From NCBI GenBank assembly GCA_019421105.1, contig JAHZFY010000048.1:1-8637 (forward strand): a DNA stretch of 8,637 nt. The letters are read 5' to 3'. Shown piece after piece: positions 1 to 6,265 of this stretch. The stretch's first letter is position 1. Each line of letters starts with the position of its first letter. The translations under genes and the position numbers were made by a program. The notes under the pieces are model-generated. The model was not told where the DNA came from, did no database searches, and saw only the letters and a list, made by a program, of their open reading frames with translations. The DNA is from a bacterium. GTDB taxonomy: Bacteria > Bacillota_I > Bacilli_A > RFN20 > CAG-826.

Positions 1-551
<551 letters not shown>

Positions 552-593
552 TCTAAGATTTTTAATCGAAAATAAAATTTAAGTCGAAAAAGT

Positions 594-620
594 TTGAAAG
601 TAAGAACAAAATGATATAAT
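594..620 (+). promoter_or_regulatory. Promoter-like element in the 23S-5S spacer
   Basis: A consensus -10 box TATAAT (615-620) follows TTGAAA (594-599) with a 15-nt spacer; reading the -35 as TTTGAA (593-598) gives 16 nt. Transcription would start near 627, about 30 nt before the 5S gene. The spacer is very AT-rich, so a chance match is possible, and the 5S is expected to be co-transcribed with 23S anyway. A small GAGAG/CTCTC inverted repeat (631-635 / 645-649) lies between this element and 5S and may be a processing signal. Confidence 0.4.
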
Positions 621-657
621 ATCTAGTTTTGAGAGAACAATTTACTCTCTTAAAAAA

Positions 658-765
658 GTCTGGTGGTGATGGCGCGGTGGACACACCTGTTCCCATCTCG
701 AACACAGAAGTTAAGCACCGTAGTGGCGAAGGTATCCGAAAGGACAGAATAGCGAGCCGCCGGGC
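658..765 (+). rRNA. rrf: 5S ribosomal RNA, short form (about 108 nt)
   Basis: This is the 5S RNA of the large ribosomal subunit, the last gene of the rRNA operon. The conserved internal segment CCCATCTCGAACACAGAAGT (693-712) is unmistakable. The ends are set by helix I: 658-667 (GTCTGGTGGT) pairs along ten consecutive positions, counting G-U pairs, with 756-765 (GCCGCCGGGC). The resulting length of 108 nt is below the roughly 116-120 nt of typical Firmicutes and within the range I associate with Mollicutes. The shortening falls in the helix IV arm, reduced here to a UCC-GAAA-GGA tetraloop hairpin (735-744) where Bacillus has a longer G/C stem. A run of six T (766-771) follows the 3' end directly. 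Confidence 0.95.
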
Positions 766-787
766 TTTTTTATTTATAAGACAAATT

Positions 788-813
788 AACATAGGGATTC
801 CTATGTTTTTTTT
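788..813 (+). terminator. Intrinsic terminator of the rRNA operon
   Basis: A perfect 8-bp stem, AACATAGG (788-795) with CCTATGTT (800-807), closes a GATT loop and is followed by an uninterrupted T run to 813, then A and six more T. It sits 22 nt after the 5S 3' end, where the rRNA transcription unit should stop. The T run at 766-771 next to the 5S helix I strand may contribute. Confidence 0.85.
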
Positions 814-824
814 ATTTTTTTGTC

Positions 825-830
825 TATAAT
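825..830 (+). promoter_or_regulatory. -10 box of the isomerase-like gene promoter
   Basis: A consensus TATAAT lies just after the rRNA terminator and 28 nt before the next start codon, predicting a start near 837 and a leader of about 22 nt. The -35 region at 17-nt spacing would be TATGTT (802-807), inside the terminator's 3' stem arm, and is a poor match. The assignment therefore rests on the -10 and on the need for a new promoter after the terminator. Confidence 0.5.
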
Positions 831-858
831 AAAATTAGTATAGGCAAGGAGTATTATT

Positions 859-2043
859 ATGTTTGTTAATTTAATTCGATTATCTAATAGAGGATCTGAC
901 GATGAATTTTTAAATGACTTAAACGTTCATTTAGAAACTAGTGGCATTTGTTTAAAAGTAGATGCTGATAATAAATTAGTAAATTTTATATTAGTTGAAT
1001 CAGGTGGTGTTGAACAAATCTTTAAAGAAAGAGTTCAACCTATGTTAGAAGGTCCATATTATTTTATTATTACAAATAGAAACAATTCATTAGCGGCTTC
1101 TTTAGAAATTGGATCATATTTATATCAAAAGAAAATCAAATACACCCTTTTAGTGGATGACAATATGAGCAATCTTTCAAATAAAATCAAAGATATTGTC
1201 ATTTTAAAAACGGCAAAAAATAAGATGAAAGGTATCAATTTAGGGGTTATTGGTAAACCATCAGATTGGTTGATTGCTTCTGATACTTCTTATTTTTCCA
1301 TAAAGCAAAAGTTTGGTATTAATATGATTGATATTTCCTTAGGAGAATTAAAAGACATATACGAAAAAGATATCAATTATATTTCTCCTTATCATATGCC
1401 TATTTATCAAGTTAAAAACCCATTTGATAAGCAAATCTTAACTGATGCTATAAAAGTCTATTCCGCTTTAAAAAAACTCATTAAACGCTATAATTTGTCT
1501 GGATTAACAATTCGATGCTTTGATTTATTAAAAATTCATAAAGTTACTGCTTGTTTAGCTTTGGCGATATTAAATCAAGAAGGATATCCTTGCAGCTGCG
1601 AAGGTGATATACCAAGTTTATTGACGATGGTGATTATTAAATATTTATTAAACAAAACATCATTTCAAGCTAATCCATCATGCGTAAATAATTCTAAAAA
1701 TACGATTACCTTTGCTCATTGCACAGTTGCGTTAAATATGTGTCAAGAATATAAATTTTTGACTCATCTTGAAAGCGATCAATCAATCGGTATCAAAGGA
1801 GAATTAAAACCAGGTATCGTCAATATTTGTAAATTATCTCAAGATTTACAACAATTCGATGTTGTAGTGGCAAGAATCGAAGAAAATTTAAGCAATCCAA
1901 ACTTTTGTAGAACCCAAGTTGATGTGAGTTTATTAGACACTAGCATCGATGAGTTTATTAACATGCATCACGCTAATCATATCTTGATTTCTTATGATAA
2001 TCATAAAAAATTATTGTTGGACTTCATGAAGGAATTTGAATAA
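859..2043 (+). CDS. L-fucose/L-arabinose isomerase-like fold protein (COG2407-type), substrate unknown
   Basis: A 394-residue cytoplasmic protein with no signal peptide or membrane segment. Its C-terminal half resembles the L-fucose isomerase C-terminal fold (COG2407 group): GKPSDWLIAS at 132-141, RCFDLLK 219-225, CEGDIPSLLTM 247-257, FQANPSC 269-275, AHCTVAL 286-292, THLESDQSIGIKG 302-314, and a His-rich tail around 370-382. By position, E248 matches the metal-binding Glu of FucI (E337 in E. coli). The residue 24 further on, Asp361 in FucI, is N272 here; the Asn may be typical of this subgroup. Other His candidates are H287, H303 and H371/H374. At 394 aa it is shorter than FucI (about 590) or AraA (about 500), so much of the usual N-terminal region is reduced. 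The start has a strong AAGGAG (846-851) 7 nt upstream. No sugar kinase, aldolase or transporter gene adjoins it, so calling it a fucose isomerase would be unjustified. Fold assignment is fairly sure; enzymatic activity is open. Confidence 0.8.
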   Translation: MFVNLIRLSNRGSDDEFLNDLNVHLETSGICLKVDADNKLVNFILVESGGVEQIFKERVQPMLEGPYYFIITNRNNSLAASLEIGSYLYQKKIKYTLLVDDNMSNLSNKIKDIVILKTAKNKMKGINLGVIGKPSDWLIASDTSYFSIKQKFGINMIDISLGELKDIYEKDINYISPYHMPIYQVKNPFDKQILTDAIKVYSALKKLIKRYNLSGLTIRCFDLLKIHKVTACLALAILNQEGYPCSCEGDIPSLLTMVIIKYLLNKTSFQANPSCVNNSKNTITFAHCTVALNMCQEYKFLTHLESDQSIGIKGELKPGIVNICKLSQDLQQFDVVVARIEENLSNPNFCRTQVDVSLLDTSIDEFINMHHANHILISYDNHKKLLLDFMKEFE

Positions 2044-2098
2044 ATTATTCTCAACCACCGCAATAAATCTTACTTTTTATTTAAAAAATATTTTCTTA

Positions 2099-2107
2099 TG
2101 GTAAAAT
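2099..2107 (+). promoter_or_regulatory. Extended -10 promoter of the Asp23-fakA operon
   Basis: TGGTAAAAT (2099-2107), preceded by TA, fits the extended -10 pattern TG-N-TAAAAT, which needs little -35 help. No good -35 box is present at 16-18 nt spacing. Transcription would start near 2114, giving a leader of about 60 nt that carries the palindrome at 2116-2135. No convincing G/C-rich terminator for the preceding gene was found between 2044 and 2098, so some read-through is possible. Confidence 0.5.
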
Positions 2108-2115
2108 AAATGCGT

Positions 2116-2135
2116 TCTAAATATTAATATTTAGA
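2116..2135. repeat. Perfect 20-bp palindrome, candidate operator or leader hairpin
   Basis: TCTAAATATT is followed directly by its exact reverse complement AATATTTAGA. It begins about 2 nt after the predicted transcription start of the Asp23-fakA operon and ends 26 nt before the ribosome binding site. That position suits a repressor site covering the start region, or a 5' hairpin in the mRNA. It does not match the FapR or FabT consensus sequences as I recall them. A shorter inverted pair, ACCGCAA (2057-2063) and TTGCGGT (2143-2149), brackets the promoter and palindrome. Confidence 0.55.
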
Positions 2136-2161
2136 TATTTTGTTGCGGTTTGCTAAATTGA

Positions 2162-2167
2162 AAGGAG
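2162..2167 (+). promoter_or_regulatory. Ribosome binding site fixing the start of the Asp23-family gene
   Basis: AAGGAG lies 5 nt before ATG 2173. It decides against the longer in-frame reading from TTG at 2140, which would place this site inside the coding sequence and has no Shine-Dalgarno sequence of its own. Confidence 0.85.
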
Positions 2168-2172
2168 CCATT

Positions 2173-2523
2173 ATGGAAAAACAATCAAAAAGTTTATTAA
2201 AAAATAAAATGGTTGATACTAATGATTTAGTCAACGCTATTGAAACAATCGCCTTAACTTGTTATGGTGTTGTTTCTTTAAAAGATCATTCTTTGCTTTT
2301 TTTAAACAAAAAAGCCAAGAGCGCAAAAGATTGCATTATTATTTCAAAACGATTAAGCAATTCATATAAAATCAAAATTTATATATCTTTAATGACTGGT
2401 GTAAAGATTACAGAAGTTTTATATGAAATGCAAAAAAGAATCAAATATGAAATTGAAAATAGATTTAATATACACGTGGTTTCTGTTGATGTTTTCGTCC
2501 AAACCATGGTTCATGAAAAATAA
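2173..2523 (+). CDS. yloU: Asp23/Gls24 family protein (DUF322, YloU-like)
   Basis: A 116-residue soluble protein of the Asp23/DUF322 family, matching the usual length of about 120 aa. Family features are the early block ALTCYGVVSL (27-36), the central beta segment IKIYISLMTG (67-76), the helix VKITEVLYEMQKRIKYEIE (77-95) and the terminal strand HVVSVDVFVQTM (101-112). Members of this family are envelope-stress or cell-surface-associated proteins in Gram-positive bacteria; the biochemical role of the YloU branch is not established. It is the first gene of an operon with fakA: the gap is 12 nt, and fakA's weak ribosome site overlaps this gene's stop codon, which suggests translational coupling. 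The same pair (yloU-yloV) occurs in Bacillus. The start is ATG 2173, set by the AAGGAG at 2162-2167. Family assignment is firm; function is unknown. Confidence 0.9.
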   Translation: MEKQSKSLLKNKMVDTNDLVNAIETIALTCYGVVSLKDHSLLFLNKKAKSAKDCIIISKRLSNSYKIKIYISLMTGVKITEVLYEMQKRIKYEIENRFNIHVVSVDVFVQTMVHEK

Positions 2524-2535
2524 GGGAATTTAAGT

Positions 2536-4194
2536 ATGAAAATATTAGATGGTGAATTATTAAAACAAATGTTGATATCTGGATCAAATAATCTATATAA
2601 CCACTATCCAGAAGTTGACGCATTAAACGTTTTCCCTGTACCAGATGGTGATACAGGTATGAATATGAATTTAACGCTTACAAGCGGCGCTAAAGAGATT
2701 CAAAATAGAAACGATAAAAGAGTTGATGAATTAGCAAAAGCTTTCTCTAAAGGCTTATTAATGGGCGCTAGAGGTAATTCTGGCGTTATTACTTCTCAAA
2801 TTTTTAGAGGATTTGCTCAAGGTTTAGAAGGCTTACAAGAAGCTAATGCACTTCAATTTGCAAAAGCATTTGCTAAAGGTGTTGAAGTAGCCTATAAAGC
2901 AGTTATGAAACCTGTTGAAGGAACGATATTGACTGTTATTAGAGAATCAACACAAGTTTTAAATGAAGAAGTTAAAGAAGGCTATTCCATTTTAAAATGT
3001 ATGGAAATTTTAATTAAAGCCGCTAAAGAATCTTTAGATCATACACCTGAATTACTTCCAATTTTAAAAGAAGTTGGTGTCGTTGATAGTGGCGGTTTTG
3101 GTTTAATTGTCATTTTCGATGGTATGATGTCTGCCTTACAAGGTAAAGTTATTGAAAGAAACAAAGCTACCGCTACAGAAAACAATTCCCCAATTGCTAT
3201 GGCTGGAGCGGCAATGGAAGATGAAGAATTTGGTTATTGTACTGAATTTATCATGGAATTAGGTCCTGATTCAGTTAAAAAACCATTCAATGAACAAAGA
3301 TTTATCAATAACTTAAAAAATCGTGGTAATTCTTTAGTCGTTGTTAGAGATGAAGAAATCGTAAAAGTTCATATTCATACATTAACTCCTGGACAAATTT
3401 TAAATTACGCTCAATCTTTTGGTGAGTTTAAAACATTAAAAATTGAAAATATGACTGAACAACACCATGCTTTAGAAACTGGTGCTAATATCACTCCTCA
3501 TGAAGATTTAGTTAAAGAAGAAAAACCAAAAGATAAATACGCTTTAATCGCAGTTAGTGCTGGAGAAGGCATTTCTGAATTCTTTAAAGAAATTGGTATC
3601 AATGAAATCGTTTTTGGCGGTCAAACTATGAATCCTTCAACTGAAGACTTTATTTCCGCAATTAAAAAATGCAATGCTGAAAATGTTATTATTTTACCAA
3701 ATAACTCCAATATCGTCATGGCTGCATCTCAAGCTTGTGATGTTTTAGCTGATGAAGTCAATTGTATGGTTGTTCCTTCAAAAACCATTCCTCAAGGCAT
3801 CACAGCGGCTATCATGTTTAATGTTGATGCTGAACCAGAAGAAAACTTACAAGAAATGAAATCTGCTTTAAAAAATGTCAAATCCGGATCGGTAACATTT
3901 GCAATTAGAGATACAGAAATCGATGGTGTGAACATTGTTAAGGATGATTTTATTGGTATCTTAGATAAAGAAATCGTCACTTGTAAGCATAGTAAAATTG
4001 AAGCTACACTTGAATTATTAGAAAAAATGGTTGATGAAGACTCCGCTGTCATCACTTTATTATATGGTGAAGATGTAAAAGAAAAGGATTTAAAAGAAAT
4101 TTCTAAGGTCATTGAAACTAAATATCCTGATGTCGATTTAGACGTTCGAAATGGTGGGCAGCCAGTATATTCATTCTTAATCGGTGTCGAATAA
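2536..4194 (+). CDS. fakA: Fatty acid kinase catalytic subunit FakA (DhaL/DAK family, YloV-like)
   Basis: FakA transfers phosphate from ATP to a fatty acid held by a FakB binding protein. The acyl-phosphate then enters phospholipid synthesis through PlsX/PlsY, so the enzyme lets the cell use external fatty acids. The 552 residues match the family (about 550). The N-terminal DhaL nucleotide domain (about 1-205) carries NVFPVPDGDTGMNM at 31-44, whose D37 and D39 are the expected Mg-ATP ligands, and GARGNSGV (77-84). The middle domain holds VHIHT (278-282), with H279 and H281 matching the pair of histidines essential in S. aureus FakA. The C-terminal domain has GGQTMNPSTED (361-371) and ILPNNSNI (386-393) and ends in GGQPVYSFLIGVE. 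All key residues are present, so it should be active. ATG 2536 is preceded by a weak AAGGGA (2522-2527) overlapping the upstream stop codon. No fakB is visible in the window. Confidence 0.95.
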   Translation: MKILDGELLKQMLISGSNNLYNHYPEVDALNVFPVPDGDTGMNMNLTLTSGAKEIQNRNDKRVDELAKAFSKGLLMGARGNSGVITSQIFRGFAQGLEGLQEANALQFAKAFAKGVEVAYKAVMKPVEGTILTVIRESTQVLNEEVKEGYSILKCMEILIKAAKESLDHTPELLPILKEVGVVDSGGFGLIVIFDGMMSALQGKVIERNKATATENNSPIAMAGAAMEDEEFGYCTEFIMELGPDSVKKPFNEQRFINNLKNRGNSLVVVRDEEIVKVHIHTLTPGQILNYAQSFGEFKTLKIENMTEQHHALETGANITPHEDLVKEEKPKDKYALIAVSAGEGISEFFKEIGINEIVFGGQTMNPSTEDFISAIKKCNAENVIILPNNSNIVMAASQACDVLADEVNCMVVPSKTIPQGITAAIMFNVDAEPEENLQEMKSALKNVKSGSVTFAIRDTEIDGVNIVKDDFIGILDKEIVTCKHSKIEATLELLEKMVDEDSAVITLLYGEDVKEKDLKEISKVIETKYPDVDLDVRNGGQPVYSFLIGVE

Positions 4195-4199
4195 AAAAT

Positions 4200-4223
4200 A
4201 AAATGGGAATTTCCCATTTTTTT
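4200..4223 (+). terminator. Intrinsic terminator after fakA
   Basis: AAAATGGG (4200-4207) and CCCATTTT (4213-4220) form a perfect 8-bp stem around AATTT, followed by a T tract to 4223. It lies 5 nt after the fakA stop and separates the Asp23-fakA operon from recG. The flanking A runs make it nearly symmetrical, though nothing on the minus strand nearby needs it. Confidence 0.9.
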
Positions 4224-4239
4224 ATTATCTAAAATTGAT

Positions 4240-4245
4240 TAAAAT
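4240..4245 (+). promoter_or_regulatory. Possible -10 box of recG (leaderless start?)
   Basis: TAAAAT ends 6 nt before the recG ATG, so transcription from it would begin at or within a base or two of the start codon. At 17-nt spacing the -35 is the T tract of the preceding terminator (4217-4222). An alternative -10, TATTAT (4223-4228), would give a leader of about 17 nt. Both are weak calls in AT-rich DNA, but a promoter must exist here because of the terminator at 4200-4223. Confidence 0.35.
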
Positions 4246-4251
4246 ATAGTC

Positions 4252-6249
4252 ATGAAATTAACTAAGTCACCAAGATTAAACGCTATTTTATATGACATGG
4301 GCATACATAATAGTTATGATGTAATTTTTCATCTACCAAAAAGATATGAAAATTTTACTTTGACGAATAAAAAGAATTATCTAGATAAAGAAAAAGTATC
4401 ATTATTTGGAAAGATTGCCTCAAATTTGACTGTGATTAAGAAAAATAAGTTTTCGATGTCTACATTTGATGTAATAGACAATAATGGCTACTTTTTTAAA
4501 ATAGTTTCATATAATCGCCCATATTTAGCAAGCCAATATAAAGTTGGTGATGAAGTGAGTATCTTAGGTAGTTTTGATGCTAAAAATAAAAGAGTTAATG
4601 TCATCAATATTTATAAAGGCAATTTAAAGGATGATGAATTGATAAAACCAATATACAATTTACCTCATTCTTATCCTAATCATCTTTTTATTTCGCTTGT
4701 TAAAAGATCTTTTGAAGAGGTAAAAGATAAAATATATAATGATGTCCCTTCTATATTTAGAAAAAAATACAATCTAGTTGAGAAAAAAGAGGCATTAAAA
4801 AAGGTCCATTTCCCTTTATCTATTGATGATATTACACAAGGTTTAAGATATTTAAAATATGAAGAAGCCTTATATTTTTCATTAAAAACCCATTTTATTA
4901 AAAAACAAAATTCTAGTTTAGATAAGTTAAAAAAAGAACCGATCGATATAGATATCTGCGATAAATTTATAAATTCCTTACCTTTTAAATTAACAAAAGA
5001 ACAATACCAAGCCGCAGATGAAATCATTAAAGATATGAATTCAAATACATTGATGTATCGCTTGTTGCAAGGTGATGTTGGATGTGGAAAAACCATCGTT
5101 TGCTTTTTAGCGATGTATGCAAATTATTTAAGAGGTGATCAAGGGGCATTGATGGCACCTACTGATGCTTTAGCTAGACAACATTATGAAAATGCATTGG
5201 AAATTTTTGAACCTTTAGGGTTAAATGTAAGGCTTTTGGTAGGTTCAACTCCTTTAAAAGAAAAAAGGGGTATTTTATCTGATTTGGAAACTGGTAATAT
5301 CGATATAATAATTGGAACACACGCTCTTTTTTCAAATAATGTTTGTTTTTCTTCTTTAGGTTTAGCGGTCATTGATGAACAACATCGTTTTGGGGTCAAC
5401 CAGCGTCAATTATTAGCGGCAAAAGGGGATAATGCAGATTTATTGATGATGTCTGCAACACCTATTCCTAGGACTTTGGCGTTATCTATTTATGGTGACT
5501 TAGATATTTCAACTATTAATTCATTCCCAGTTGATAATAAAAAAATCATCACTCGAGTTTTAAAAAGCGATGATGAAAAAATATTTAAAGGTATCGATTA
5601 TATTTTAAAGCAAAATAGGCAAGTTTATATCGTCGCTCCATTAATTGATTATAGTGAAGATGATCGTTATTCTATCGACTCTTTGTCGGCGAAATATCTA
5701 TTAAAATATCCAAATAAAGTTGGCGTTCTTCACGGCAAGATGAAACAAGATGAAAAGCAGGAAGTTTTGAATAAATTTTACAATAATGAAATTTCCATTT
5801 TAGTTTCGACTTTAGTAATCGAAGTTGGAATAAATGTTAAAAATGCATCGATGATGGTTATTTATGATGCTTCTTGTTTTGGATTAGCTAGTTTACATCA
5901 ACTAAGAGGAAGAATTGGAAGAGATGGGCATGAATCATATTGTTTTTTAACTTATGATGGAGATGATGAAGAAGAAAAAGAAAAATTAAATGTTTTAGTT
6001 AAAAGCAATGATGGTTTTGTTATTGCCGAAGAAGATTTAAGGCTTAGAGGTCCTGGTGATTTGATTGGATTAAGACAATCTGGTGAACAAGATTTTAAAT
6101 TTTTAAACTTATATAATGATATTAAGATTTTCCAAGCTGCAAGAAACGACGCAATTAAAATAGTTAACGATTTAGAAAACCCATATTTTAAATGGTGCAT
6201 AACAAAAACAAAACAATTGATTGAAAAAGAAGATTTTAAAAACGCTTAA
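4252..6249 (+). CDS. recG: ATP-dependent DNA helicase RecG
   Basis: RecG is a cytoplasmic superfamily 2 translocase that remodels stalled replication forks and branched DNA during recombination and repair. The 665 residues are close to the usual 680-690. The N-terminal wedge domain (about 1-230) contains an OB-fold-like part around 45-125. The helicase core follows: GDVGCGKT (Walker A, 274-281), APTDALARQHY (302-312), GTHALF (355-360), DEQH (Walker B, 375-378), SATPIPRTLALS (401-412), VSTLVIEVGINV (518-529), QLRGRIGR (550-557) and the RecG-typical RLRGPGDLIGLRQSG (597-611). All catalytic motifs are intact. Just before motif VI the sequence reads DASCFGLASLHQ, where B. subtilis has DAERFGLSQLHQ. 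The start is constrained: an in-frame TAA at 4240-4242 leaves only ATG 4252, and the next Met (residue 16) would cut conserved sequence. No Shine-Dalgarno sequence precedes it. A terminator separates it from fakA. Confidence 0.97.
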   Translation: MKLTKSPRLNAILYDMGIHNSYDVIFHLPKRYENFTLTNKKNYLDKEKVSLFGKIASNLTVIKKNKFSMSTFDVIDNNGYFFKIVSYNRPYLASQYKVGDEVSILGSFDAKNKRVNVINIYKGNLKDDELIKPIYNLPHSYPNHLFISLVKRSFEEVKDKIYNDVPSIFRKKYNLVEKKEALKKVHFPLSIDDITQGLRYLKYEEALYFSLKTHFIKKQNSSLDKLKKEPIDIDICDKFINSLPFKLTKEQYQAADEIIKDMNSNTLMYRLLQGDVGCGKTIVCFLAMYANYLRGDQGALMAPTDALARQHYENALEIFEPLGLNVRLLVGSTPLKEKRGILSDLETGNIDIIIGTHALFSNNVCFSSLGLAVIDEQHRFGVNQRQLLAAKGDNADLLMMSATPIPRTLALSIYGDLDISTINSFPVDNKKIITRVLKSDDEKIFKGIDYILKQNRQVYIVAPLIDYSEDDRYSIDSLSAKYLLKYPNKVGVLHGKMKQDEKQEVLNKFYNNEISILVSTLVIEVGINVKNASMMVIYDASCFGLASLHQLRGRIGRDGHESYCFLTYDGDDEEEKEKLNVLVKSNDGFVIAEEDLRLRGPGDLIGLRQSGEQDFKFLNLYNDIKIFQAARNDAIKIVNDLENPYFKWCITKTKQLIEKEDFKNA

Positions 6250-6265
6250 TAATAAATTTATTATT
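6248..6265. repeat. 18-bp all-A/T perfect palindrome at the convergent gene ends
   Basis: AATAATAAA is followed by its exact reverse complement TTTATTATT. It spans the last two bases of the recG stop codon, the whole 11-nt intergenic gap and the stop codon of the convergent permease. With no G/C pairs the hairpin would be weak and no clear T tract extends beyond it, so it is at best a poor bidirectional terminator. No other terminator exists in the gap. Confidence 0.5.

Noticed and set aside
562..829. Open frames on both strands across the 5S gene
   Set aside because: They overlap the 5S rRNA and terminator, and their composition is not protein-like.
2044..2098. Possible terminator after the isomerase-like gene (AATAAA / TTTATT stem)
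   Set aside because: The only stems are short and all A/T; none has the G/C core expected of an intrinsic terminator.
2140..2172. TTG start giving 11 extra residues on the Asp23-family protein
   Set aside because: No ribosome site precedes it, and the strong AAGGAG at 2162-2167 serves ATG 2173. The extra residues are not part of the family.
3792..4217. Minus-strand open frame of 141 codons inside fakA
   Set aside because: Antisense shadow of a well-supported gene; no ribosome site and Ser/Phe-rich low-complexity content. The antisense frames in recG (4680-5096, 5184-5399, 5952-6200) and in the permease (7126-7581) were dropped for the same reason.
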